A stretch of DNA of 64,000 bases, taken from positions 50,598 through 114,597 of the forward strand of contig JAJZIY010000005.1 of assembly GCA_021828475.1 (NCBI GenBank), given 5' to 3'. The notes beneath the pieces are model-generated. The model ran no database searches, was not told where the DNA came from, and saw nothing but the letters and a program-made list of their open reading frames with translations. Below are positions 50,512 to 59,578 of this stretch, one piece after another. The DNA comes from Actinomycetes bacterium. GTDB lineage: Bacteria > Actinomycetota > Acidimicrobiia > Acidimicrobiales > Palsa-688. Both the position numbers and the translations under genes were made by a program. The number at the start of each line of letters is the position of its first letter. Position 1 is the first letter of the stretch.

Positions 50512-53367
50512 TTGACCCAGAAGACGACAGATGGCGGGCGGCGCAGAGCATGTCGCACTTCGCCGGCACGCACCCGCTCCAAGCCGGTCCGGCGCGCCGG
50601 CCGGCTGATCGGGGCCACGGCAGCCGTCCTGGCTGCCGCCCTCAGCGTCATTGCGCAGGCCGGCCCGGCCACCGCCAGGTCGGCTACCGCAACGGCTACC
50701 GCCACCCCGACGGGGGTTGCCCCCCTCGCCGTACCCCTTCGGGCCACCCCGCTGCCAGGCCCTGCCCTCGCCGCCGGCCGCATGAGCGCAGCCATCGCGG
50801 GCGAGCTGGCTCCGGCCCCGAGCCAGTACGGAGCCAGGGTGGTCGGCCCCGCCCTCCCGGCCCAGCGCGTATCGCTGGAGCTGTTCTTCCAGCCTCGGGC
50901 GACAGCCGGGCTGCAGGCGGCGGCAATGGCGGTTTCCGCACCGGGCAACGCCTCCTACCACCGCTACATGACGGTCACGCAGTTCAGGGCCCGCTACGGC
51001 CCGCCTCCTGCGCGGGTGGCGGCGCTGGACGGGTACCTGCGCCGCTACGGGGCAACAGTTGGGAGCGTCTCGGCCAACGGCCTGGCGCAAGGCGTCACCG
51101 GCACGGCGCGCGAGCTGGGCCGCGCCCTGGGCACCGGATGGGAAACGGTCCGGACTTCGAGCGGTCACCTGGAGCTGGGAATGGCCAGCGCCCCCAGGCT
51201 CCCCCGCCACCTGGCGGCAGCCGTCTCCTACGTGGACGGCGTGGCGCCCTGGGTCGTCCCCCACGACAACCTCGTCCGGTTCCCCGCCCGACGGCAGCGC
51301 TACGAGCCGGCCGGCGCCGCTGCGGGGAACGCACCGGGGTGCGCCGGCATGGCGGGCGCCGGCATGACGCCGGCGCAGATGGCCACTGCCTTCGACTTCG
51401 GCGGCTTCTACCAGCATGGGGACCAGGGGCAGGGCCAGACGATAGGCCTGGTCGAGTACGCCCTTGCCGATACCGCCGCCATAGCGCAGTACCAGAGCTG
51501 TGCCGGGTCGGACCTGGCCATCACCTACGACCCGTCCGCCTCACCCCCACACCAGAAGGACCCAGAGGTGGCCGCCGACATCGAGGTCATCGCCGCCCTG
51601 GCCCCTCGAGCCAGCGTGGTGGTGTACGAGGCGGACCAGTCGGGCACCGGGCTGAGCCCGTGGGAGATGGCGGTGTCCGGGACCTCACCAGGGGGCCTGC
51701 CCTCGGTGATCAGCTCCTCCTGGGGCGCCTGCGAGGCACAGACGGGAATGGGGCCGGCCTACTACTCGGCAGAGGAGACGCTGTTCGAGGAGGCGGCGCT
51801 CCAGGGCCAGACCGTACTGGTGGCAACCGGCGACGACGGCTCCGAGGGTTGTCACAGCCAGGACTCGAGCAACGCGCTGCAGGTGGACGACCCCGCCTCG
51901 GCACCCATGGTCACTGCGGTCGGTGGCACGTCGAGCACCACTCTGGAGGGGCCCCAAACCGTGTGGAACAGCCGGAACGCCTCGCCGGCCGACTGCCTGG
52001 GCACCGGTTGCCCGGTCCAAGGATCGAGCGGGGGCGGAGAGAGCCGGGTATGGGCGATGCCGTCCTATCAGGCGACGGCGGCAGCGGGGGCGCCAGGTGG
52101 GGCCGGGCACTGCAAGCTGGGCGCCGGAGGCTGCCGGGAGCTGCCCGACGTCTCGGCGCTGGCGGGCGACCCCTACAGCCAGTACTGCTCGGGCTCGGTC
52201 TGCGGAGGGAGCAACTCCTGGGTGAGCTTCGGTGGCACCAGCCTTGCCACTCCGTCGTGGGCGGCAGCGGTGGCCCTGTCCGTACCGCTGTGCGTCACCC
52301 GCCCCGGGTTCCTCAACTCCATGCTCTACCAGGACCCGACCGCCTTCGTGGGACGGGTGACGGCAGGTGACAACGACCTGACCGGCAGCCAGAAGGGGCT
52401 GTACCCCGCGTCCGCTGCGGGCTCGTACTCGATGGCAACGGGGCTGGGTTACCTGGGCGGCGTAGACCTCTCGGGCGGGGCCCTGTGTGGCCCGGGCAAC
52501 ATCGCATCCTCGGCTGCACAGGGACAGGCGGCGCCCACGACCACGCTGCCGGGGCCGTACCAGCCGCAGGTGCCGGCTGCTCCCCGGGCCTGCTCGGCGC
52601 CCAAGGCACACGGCCTCGCCGTGCCGGCGGTGGCCCTTGTCGCCGTGCAGGACGGCACGGGCTGCGCCGGCTACTGGGTGGCCGACCGCTCCGGCCAAGT
52701 GGCCGCTTTCGGCTCGGCGCTCGGCTACGGCTCGCTCGTGCCCGAGCTGGCGAGGCGTTCCCCTGTCGTCGCCATGGCTGCGTCACCCGACGATGGTGGT
52801 TACTGGCTCCTGCAGGCGGACGGACATCTCACCGCCTTCGGCGACGCCTCACTGCACGGCCAGCCGAGCGCTTACCACCTCTCGTCACCTGCCGTAGGGC
52901 TGGCTGTCACACCTTCCGGGCTCGGGTACTGGGTGGCAACCCGCGACGGGGGCGTACTGGCGCTTGGCGACGCCCAGTTCTACGGGTCGCTCGGTGCCAG
53001 GCACCTCTCGGCTCCGGTCGTCGGCATCGTAGCCACCAGGTCGGGCAAGGGTTACCGGCTCGTCTCGGCGGACGGCGGCGTCTTCGCCTTCGGTGATGCC
53101 ACCTACGACGGGCCGCTTGCGCATCGGCCCCCGAGCCCCGTGGTGGGCATGGTGCCGGGCGGCACCCACGGTTACCGCCTTGCCGACCGGGGCGGCAACG
53201 TCTACGCCCTGGGCGCGAGCTACCTGGGCGGCCTGGTGACGGGGACGGGCAACGCGATCACCGCTGTCGCCCCCAGCATCGACAGAGGTGGCTACTACCT
53301 GCTCGCCGGCGACGGCGCCGTCTACGCCTTCGGCGACGCCCCGTACCTCGGCGGCGCCGCTCACTGA
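50512..53367 (+). CDS. secreted S53 (sedolisin/kumamolisin) peptidase with six C-terminal repeats
   Basis: A 951-residue exported acid peptidase. TTG 50512 has GAGGGG three bases upstream and leads to a signal segment (GATAAVLAAALSVIAQAGPATA). A pro-kumamolisin activation domain (about residues 110-230, RVSLELFFQPRAT and MTVTQFRARYGPP) is followed by the catalytic domain with Glu352 and Asp356 (PEVAADIEVIAALAP), the oxyanion aspartate near 441 (ATGDDGSEG) and Ser577 in SFGGTSLATPSWAA. This E-D-S triad is diagnostic of S53. After about residue 700 come six units of GYW-V/L-x-x-x-DG-x-x-x-FGDA-x-x-x-G, the module found in two other proteins here. S53 enzymes work at low pH, so an acidic habitat is possible. 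Cysteines are frequent. Confidence 0.87.
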   Translation: MTQKTTDGGRRRACRTSPARTRSKPVRRAGRLIGATAAVLAAALSVIAQAGPATARSATATATATPTGVAPLAVPLRATPLPGPALAAGRMSAAIAGELAPAPSQYGARVVGPALPAQRVSLELFFQPRATAGLQAAAMAVSAPGNASYHRYMTVTQFRARYGPPPARVAALDGYLRRYGATVGSVSANGLAQGVTGTARELGRALGTGWETVRTSSGHLELGMASAPRLPRHLAAAVSYVDGVAPWVVPHDNLVRFPARRQRYEPAGAAAGNAPGCAGMAGAGMTPAQMATAFDFGGFYQHGDQGQGQTIGLVEYALADTAAIAQYQSCAGSDLAITYDPSASPPHQKDPEVAADIEVIAALAPRASVVVYEADQSGTGLSPWEMAVSGTSPGGLPSVISSSWGACEAQTGMGPAYYSAEETLFEEAALQGQTVLVATGDDGSEGCHSQDSSNALQVDDPASAPMVTAVGGTSSTTLEGPQTVWNSRNASPADCLGTGCPVQGSSGGGESRVWAMPSYQATAAAGAPGGAGHCKLGAGGCRELPDVSALAGDPYSQYCSGSVCGGSNSWVSFGGTSLATPSWAAAVALSVPLCVTRPGFLNSMLYQDPTAFVGRVTAGDNDLTGSQKGLYPASAAGSYSMATGLGYLGGVDLSGGALCGPGNIASSAAQGQAAPTTTLPGPYQPQVPAAPRACSAPKAHGLAVPAVALVAVQDGTGCAGYWVADRSGQVAAFGSALGYGSLVPELARRSPVVAMAASPDDGGYWLLQADGHLTAFGDASLHGQPSAYHLSSPAVGLAVTPSGLGYWVATRDGGVLALGDAQFYGSLGARHLSAPVVGIVATRSGKGYRLVSADGGVFAFGDATYDGPLAHRPPSPVVGMVPGGTHGYRLADRGGNVYALGASYLGGLVTGTGNAITAVAPSIDRGGYYLLAGDGAVYAFGDAPYLGGAAH

Positions 53368-53450
53368 TACCGGGCACGGCCCGGCCGGCCGGCGGCCGAG
53401 CCGGGACGTGGGCTCCCTCGGGGCCCGACCTGACGGGGCAGCCGGGACTG

Positions 53451-53480
53451 CCGCTCCGGCCGTTGCTGCGGCCGGAGCGG
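53451..53480. terminator. hairpin between convergent S53 peptidase and GH6 genes
   Basis: A perfect 12-bp GC-rich stem (53451-53462 with 53469-53480) with a six-base loop lies between the two converging stops and can serve both strands. Confidence 0.65.
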
Positions 53481-53547
53481 GCCCGGGTCAGGTGGTCCCG
53501 GCCCCGGGCCGGCTAACTCAGAGCGTAGGGCCGGGTGCCGGGACCGC

Positions 53548-55107
53548 TCAGTGGTGGCCGAACAACGGCAGGGAGGGCGACAGGGGCGGGTTGGCCAGCT
53601 GGGCCAGTTGAAGGGCCTGCTGGGGGAACCATGTCCCGGCTGCCGGGTCCGTCAGCACCGAACCAGTCTGGATGCTCCACAGAGGGTCGAACTGGCTGAA
53701 GGTGCTGCTGGACGGGGCCGGCCAGCCCGTGATCGAGGGTGTGGACGAGCTGTCGTCCCACGCCCTCACACCCCCGGCGGCATCGCACTGGCCGTCGGAC
53801 TGCCCGGGCGTCTTGACCCACAGGTAGGCGTCGAGCAGCGGCGACACCGAAGAGGTGTCGGCGCTCGGGCGCACGCCGAGGCCTGCGCCCGGAGGGTTGC
53901 ACCAGTTCCCGGACTGGAGCGTGCCGATGACCGAGGACGGCTGGTTGTAGGCCGTCCCCGTGCCGTAGGCCGACATGTCGTTGGGGCCCTGCCCGTTCCG
54001 GCTGGTGTCGACGACGAAATGGGTCGTTGGCACGGCGCTGCCCAGGCTGGTGGCGTACTGGGCGTCGATCCCCGACACGTTGAGGTCGGGGGTCACGGTC
54101 GTGTCGCTCCAGACCCCGTAGCGGTCGAGTGCCACACCGTTCCATGCCCCCAGCAGGTTGGCTATCTCGGTGCCCGAAGGGCCGCCGTTCCAGTACTGGC
54201 CCGGGCAGTTCTTGTAAGAGCCCCCGTTGCCTGCGGCGATGGCAAGGCAGTCCGACACCCAGGTGCCGTAGTAGACCGAGTTCTGCGTGTACTGGTAGTT
54301 GGACACGTCGAGGAAGAAGCCCTGCGCCTTGGCCACTCCGGCGGCGGCCAGCCGCTCCGCCATACCGGGGATGTCGGCGAAGGGAGCGGGCGGGGTCTGG
54401 CCCGATGTCGGGGTGCTGCTGCCTACGGACTGCCACGCGCTGTTGCCACCGTCGAGGTAGACCGAGGCGTTCGGGTCCGCCTCGAGGGTGGTCACGTCGA
54501 AGTTGATGTCCGCCAGCCGGCTGGCGTCGGTGGGCGGGTTGGCCTCGCCGGCGTAGGCCCCGGCACCGCAGTCGCTCGGCAGGTTTGCCAGTGCGTCGGG
54601 CTCGACCAGGACCACGGCCTTGGCGTCGCCCAAGCCGTGGGCGAAACCCGACACCCATGCCTGGTAGGCGGCATCGGTGGGCGCTCCGCCCGACGAGTAC
54701 TGAGCGCAGTCACGGCCGGGGATGTTGTAGATGACCATCACGGGCACGGCCTGCTCGGACCTGGCCTCCAGGAGCGTGCGCCTCACCGCCCAGGCGACCT
54801 GGTCGGGCGTCTGCTCGGACCCCGACGGGTTGGTACCCGTGAACCACACGGCCTGAGGTGTCGCCTCCATCGCCGCCAGGAGCATGGCGTCCTTGCGGTC
54901 CCCGCTGCGCAGCAGGGACACGATCTGAGCGAAGGAGCCCTTGGCCGGCGCCGGCACGAAGAACCGGGTGCCGGGAGCAAGGCTCCGGCCTGTTGCCACC
55001 GGCCGTCCCCACTGGTCCGCACTGGCCGCCACGGGGCTCGAAGCCAGCAAGGCGAGAGACACGCCTATGGTGCACGCGGCGGCTCGTCCTAGACGGGAGA
55101 TTCCCAC
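53548..55107 (-). CDS. secreted glycoside hydrolase family 6 (endoglucanase/cellobiohydrolase)
   Basis: A 519-residue exported cellulase. GTG 55107 is preceded by a GGGGGG tract nine bases away and gives a signal peptide (ACTIGVSLALLASSPVAASA). The GH6 catalytic barrel spans about residues 45-470: VMVIYNIPGRDC, VVLVEPDALANLPSDC with the acid aspartate, VYLDGGNSAWQ, GFFLDVSNYQ, THFVVDTSRNGQGP and LDAYLWVKTPGQSDG. Cysteine pairs suggest disulfides. No carbohydrate-binding module is seen. Endo versus exo mode depends on loops I cannot judge. Substrate is beta-1,4-glucan. Confidence 0.9.
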   Translation of the reverse strand: MGISRLGRAAACTIGVSLALLASSPVAASADQWGRPVATGRSLAPGTRFFVPAPAKGSFAQIVSLLRSGDRKDAMLLAAMEATPQAVWFTGTNPSGSEQTPDQVAWAVRRTLLEARSEQAVPVMVIYNIPGRDCAQYSSGGAPTDAAYQAWVSGFAHGLGDAKAVVLVEPDALANLPSDCGAGAYAGEANPPTDASRLADINFDVTTLEADPNASVYLDGGNSAWQSVGSSTPTSGQTPPAPFADIPGMAERLAAAGVAKAQGFFLDVSNYQYTQNSVYYGTWVSDCLAIAAGNGGSYKNCPGQYWNGGPSGTEIANLLGAWNGVALDRYGVWSDTTVTPDLNVSGIDAQYATSLGSAVPTTHFVVDTSRNGQGPNDMSAYGTGTAYNQPSSVIGTLQSGNWCNPPGAGLGVRPSADTSSVSPLLDAYLWVKTPGQSDGQCDAAGGVRAWDDSSSTPSITGWPAPSSSTFSQFDPLWSIQTGSVLTDPAAGTWFPQQALQLAQLANPPLSPSLPLFGHH

Positions 55108-55130
55108 TTGTCTTACCCCCCTGGGTAGTC

Positions 55131-55185
55131 ATTATCTCGGGACTTAAACCGGTTGAGTCCAAACTGGCACCTTACTGAACCAGTT
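55131..55185 (-). promoter_or_regulatory. GH6 promoter and inverted-repeat operator candidates
   Basis: On the minus strand GATAAT (55136-55131) is a near-consensus -10 box about 24 bases before the GTG. Upstream of it lie AACCGGTT (55147-55154) and the inverted pair AACTGG (55162-55167) with CCAGTT (55180-55185). The shared AACYGG half-sites suggest a repressor or activator of cellulase expression. Confidence 0.5.
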
Positions 55186-55262
55186 AAGTAGCAGTTGTAC
55201 ATCACCGGAGGGGCGCTTACAAGACCTGGGCACCGGTGACGGCCGTGTGCGCTCAGTGCGGC

Positions 55263-56045
55263 TCAGGCCAGCATGTAGGCCGCCACCGCAGTGCCCACGA
55301 CGACGACGGTCGCCCGCAGCACGGGCTGGGGGAGGCGGCGCCCGACCCGCCCGCCCACTTGGCCCCCGACGACCGCTCCGACGGCCATGACGGCGGCAAG
55401 GGACCACGAGACGTGCCCACTGAAGGCGAAGACCACGCCGGCGACGAGGTTGGCCAACAGGGCCAGGACGTTCTTCAACGCGTTCAGCCGCTGAAGGTTG
55501 TCGCTTATGAAGATGCCGAGGAACGAGATGAGGATGACGCCCTGGGCGGCACCGAAGTACCCGCCGTAGACACCGGTGGCGAAGACCACGGCCAGGAGCA
55601 CGGGCGAAAGGTGCTCGGCGCGGCCGGCACCTTCGCCCCCGGCGCCCTCCGACCGGCGCCGGCGCAGCCAGCGGCTCACCCTCGGCTGGAGCACGACGAG
55701 GGCGCACGCCATGAGGATGAGGAAAGGCACGACCCGCTTGAAAGCCGTGCCCGGCAAGGCGAGCAGGAGCACCGCGCCGGCGACCGCCCCGAGAAGCGAG
55801 AAGCAGCCGAGATGCACGGCACGCCGACGCTGGTCGGAGCCGCCGAGCTCCTTGCGGTAGGCGTGTACCCCGCTCAGCGAGCCAGGTACGAGCCCGATGG
55901 TGTTCGACACGTTGGCGACCAGGGGCGGGTAACCCAGGGCCAGGAAGGTCGGGAACGTAATGAGCGTCCCCGACCCCACAACAGTGTTGATCGTCCCGGC
56001 CGCCAGGCCTGCTCCCACGGCGGCGGCTGCCGCCAATAGGTGCAC
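55263..56045 (-). CDS. TauE/SafE family anion permease
   Basis: A 260-residue membrane protein with about eight helices in two halves, containing GTINTVVGSGTLITFPTFLALG and NVSNTIGLVPGSLSG in the first half and GVYGGYFGAAQGVILISFLGIF in the second, the TauE/SafE hallmark. These proteins move sulfite, sulfoacetate or related organic anions across the membrane. GTG 56045 begins one base after the aldo/keto reductase stop, so translation is coupled. Substrate not determinable. Confidence 0.85.
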   Translation of the reverse strand: MHLLAAAAAVGAGLAAGTINTVVGSGTLITFPTFLALGYPPLVANVSNTIGLVPGSLSGVHAYRKELGGSDQRRRAVHLGCFSLLGAVAGAVLLLALPGTAFKRVVPFLILMACALVVLQPRVSRWLRRRRSEGAGGEGAGRAEHLSPVLLAVVFATGVYGGYFGAAQGVILISFLGIFISDNLQRLNALKNVLALLANLVAGVVFAFSGHVSWSLAAVMAVGAVVGGQVGGRVGRRLPQPVLRATVVVVGTAVAAYMLA

Positions 56046-56046
56046 C

Positions 56047-56916
56047 TCAGAGGCTCTGCAGTTCGGCCGCCTCGTCGTCGGACAGTTGGAGCAGGGCTGC
56101 CGCCATGTTGTCCTCGAGGTGCGCCACCTTGGACGTACCGGGGATGGGCAACACGACAGGTGACCGGTGCAGCAACCAGGCCAGTGCCAGTTGGGCAGGC
56201 GACGCCTGCCTGGCCTCGGCCATGCGGGACAACCGGCTTCCGGGCCGGGCCAGCTCCCCCGTGGCCAGGGGGAACCAGGGAATGAAACCTATTGCGTTGG
56301 CCTCGCAGTACTCGAGGACGTCTTCGGACTTGCGGTTGACCAGGTTGTAGAGATTTTGGACGGTGGTCACAGGGGCCAGACGCCTGGCCCGGTCCACCTC
56401 GTCCACCGCCACCTCGCTCAGCCCGATGTGGCGGATCTTCCCCTCCTTCTGGAGGCTCACCAGCTCACCCAGCTGGTCCTCGAGTGCGACCTTGGGGTCG
56501 ATCCGGTGAAGTTGGAACAGCTCCAGCCGGTCCAGGCCGAGGTGGCGGAGGCTCATCTCGCACTGTTGGCGCAGGTACTCGGGCCGCCCGACCGGCAGCC
56601 ACCGGTCCGGGCCCTGGCGGGTCAGGCCGGCCTTGGTCGCTATGGCAAGACCTGCAGGGTAGGGATGGAGCGCTTTCCTTATCAGCGTTTCGGACACGAC
56701 CGGCCCGTACGAGTCCGCCGTGTCGATGAAGTTGACACCGAGCTCCACAGCCCTGCGCAGCACCCTCACGGCCTCGTCAGGGTCGGCCGGGTCGCCCCAC
56801 ACTCCCGGTCCGGTGATCTGCATGGCGCCGAAGCCGAGACGGTTGACGCTCAGGTCCCCGCCGATGGAGAAGGTCCCCGAACGTCCCGCCACTCCTGCCG
56901 GGAGATTTGTAGCCAT
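56047..56916 (-). CDS. aldo/keto reductase
   Basis: A 289-residue NADPH-dependent oxidoreductase of the TIM-barrel AKR family. Seen are [33 protein letters not shown] (catalytic Asp and Tyr), [10 protein letters not shown] with the catalytic lysine, [13 protein letters not shown] (His) and [20 protein letters not shown] 56916 has GGAGG four bases upstream. It heads a two-gene operon with the TauE/SafE permease. Substrate unknown. Confidence 0.88.
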   Translation of the reverse strand: MATNLPAGVAGRSGTFSIGGDLSVNRLGFGAMQITGPGVWGDPADPDEAVRVLRRAVELGVNFIDTADSYGPVVSETLIRKALHPYPAGLAIATKAGLTRQGPDRWLPVGRPEYLRQQCEMSLRHLGLDRLELFQLHRIDPKVALEDQLGELVSLQKEGKIRHIGLSEVAVDEVDRARRLAPVTTVQNLYNLVNRKSEDVLEYCEANAIGFIPWFPLATGELARPGSRLSRMAEARQASPAQLALAWLLHRSPVVLPIPGTSKVAHLEDNMAAALLQLSDDEAAELQSL

Positions 56917-57020
56917 GATGCCTCCGCTTGTCGCGTAGAAGGCCGGCGGTTGCCGGCCGCCCGGCCCAACCTACCGCGGCACCGCAGCACCGGGGCGGCC
57001 CGGCACAGGCCCCCGCCGGC

Positions 57021-58595
<1,575 letters not shown>

Positions 58596-58729
58596 CCATG
58601 CAGCTTACCTACCCGCCACCAACCCCTCCCGGCGCGCTGCCCTCCCGGCGCCCTGCCCTGCTGGTCGCCCCTTGCGCCGGGCCGGGCGCCCCGTGACCGG
58701 GCAGGCTCACGGGCCAGCGGCCCCCCGCT

Positions 58730-59578
58730 TCAGGGCAGGGCGACGCGCTCGGCGCCGGAATAGATCTTGAAACGACCGGGCCGGAGGAAGCCGATGAGGG
58801 TCATGCCGAACTCGCTGGCCAGGTCGACGGCCAGACTGCTCGGGGCGGACACGGCGCACAGGGTGCCGGCCCCGGCGGCAAGAGCCTTCTGCACCAGCTC
58901 GAAGCTGGCCCGGCCGCTCACCACCAGGACCTGCCCGTGCAGGGGCAGGCGCCCGTGCATGAGCGCCCAGCCGACCACCTTGTCCATGGCGTTGTGCCTG
59001 CCGACGTCCTCCCGGACGGCGAGCAGATCGCCCGACGAGGTGAACAGCCCCGCCGCGTGGAGGCCGCCGGTGGCGGCGAAGAGATGCTGGGCGTCCCGCA
59101 GCTTGCCCGGCAGGCACCTGACCACCTCGGGCTCCAGCCTGGGCCCGGCAACTGGCCGCTCCAAGCCTCTGCGCTGGAGGCCCTCGAGGGTCGCCTTGCC
59201 GCATACGCCACAGGCACTGGTCATGGAGAAGTGCCTCTCCAAGGGCGTGATGTCCTGTACCGAGGCGTCCCGCACCTCGACGTTGACGATGTTGTAGCGC
59301 TGCTCCTGGCCCACGCCCGGGTCGACGCAGTAGGTCACGGCCCGTAGCTGCTCGGGCGAGCGGACCACTCCCTCGTTGAACAAGAAGCCCGTAGCCAGCT
59401 CGAAATCCGCCCCGGGGGTCCGCATGGTCACCGCCACCGGGAGCCGCCTGTCGCCGCAGACGAGCCTGATCTCCATCGGCTCCTCGGTCGCCACCGTGTC
59501 CTCGCCACGACGCGTCGCAGCCTCGAGCACCTCCCAGGCGGGAGCGCGCGTCGTGGGCCCCGGACGGGCCGGGGTCAC
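58730..59578 (-). CDS. fdhD: formate dehydrogenase accessory sulfurtransferase
   Basis: FdhD transfers sulfur from IscS to the molybdenum cofactor of formate dehydrogenase. GTG 59578 overlaps the molybdoenzyme stop (GTGA). The 282-residue protein has MEIRLVCGDRRLPVAVTMRTPG, DFELATGFLFNEGVV, TSACGVCGKATLEGL with the C-x2-C sulfur-carrying loop, and REDVGRHNAMDKVVGWAL. The long in-frame extension upstream is a shadow of the neighbouring gene. Confidence 0.93.
   Translation of the reverse strand: MTPARPGPTTRAPAWEVLEAATRRGEDTVATEEPMEIRLVCGDRRLPVAVTMRTPGADFELATGFLFNEGVVRSPEQLRAVTYCVDPGVGQEQRYNIVNVEVRDASVQDITPLERHFSMTSACGVCGKATLEGLQRRGLERPVAGPRLEPEVVRCLPGKLRDAQHLFAATGGLHAAGLFTSSGDLLAVREDVGRHNAMDKVVGWALMHGRLPLHGQVLVVSGRASFELVQKALAAGAGTLCAVSAPSSLAVDLASEFGMTLIGFLRPGRFKIYSGAERVALP

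Noticed and set aside
53551..55092. Long plus-strand frame opposite the GH6 gene
   Set aside because: Antisense shadow: the minus-strand frame has a signal peptide and GH6 catalytic motifs, this one has none.
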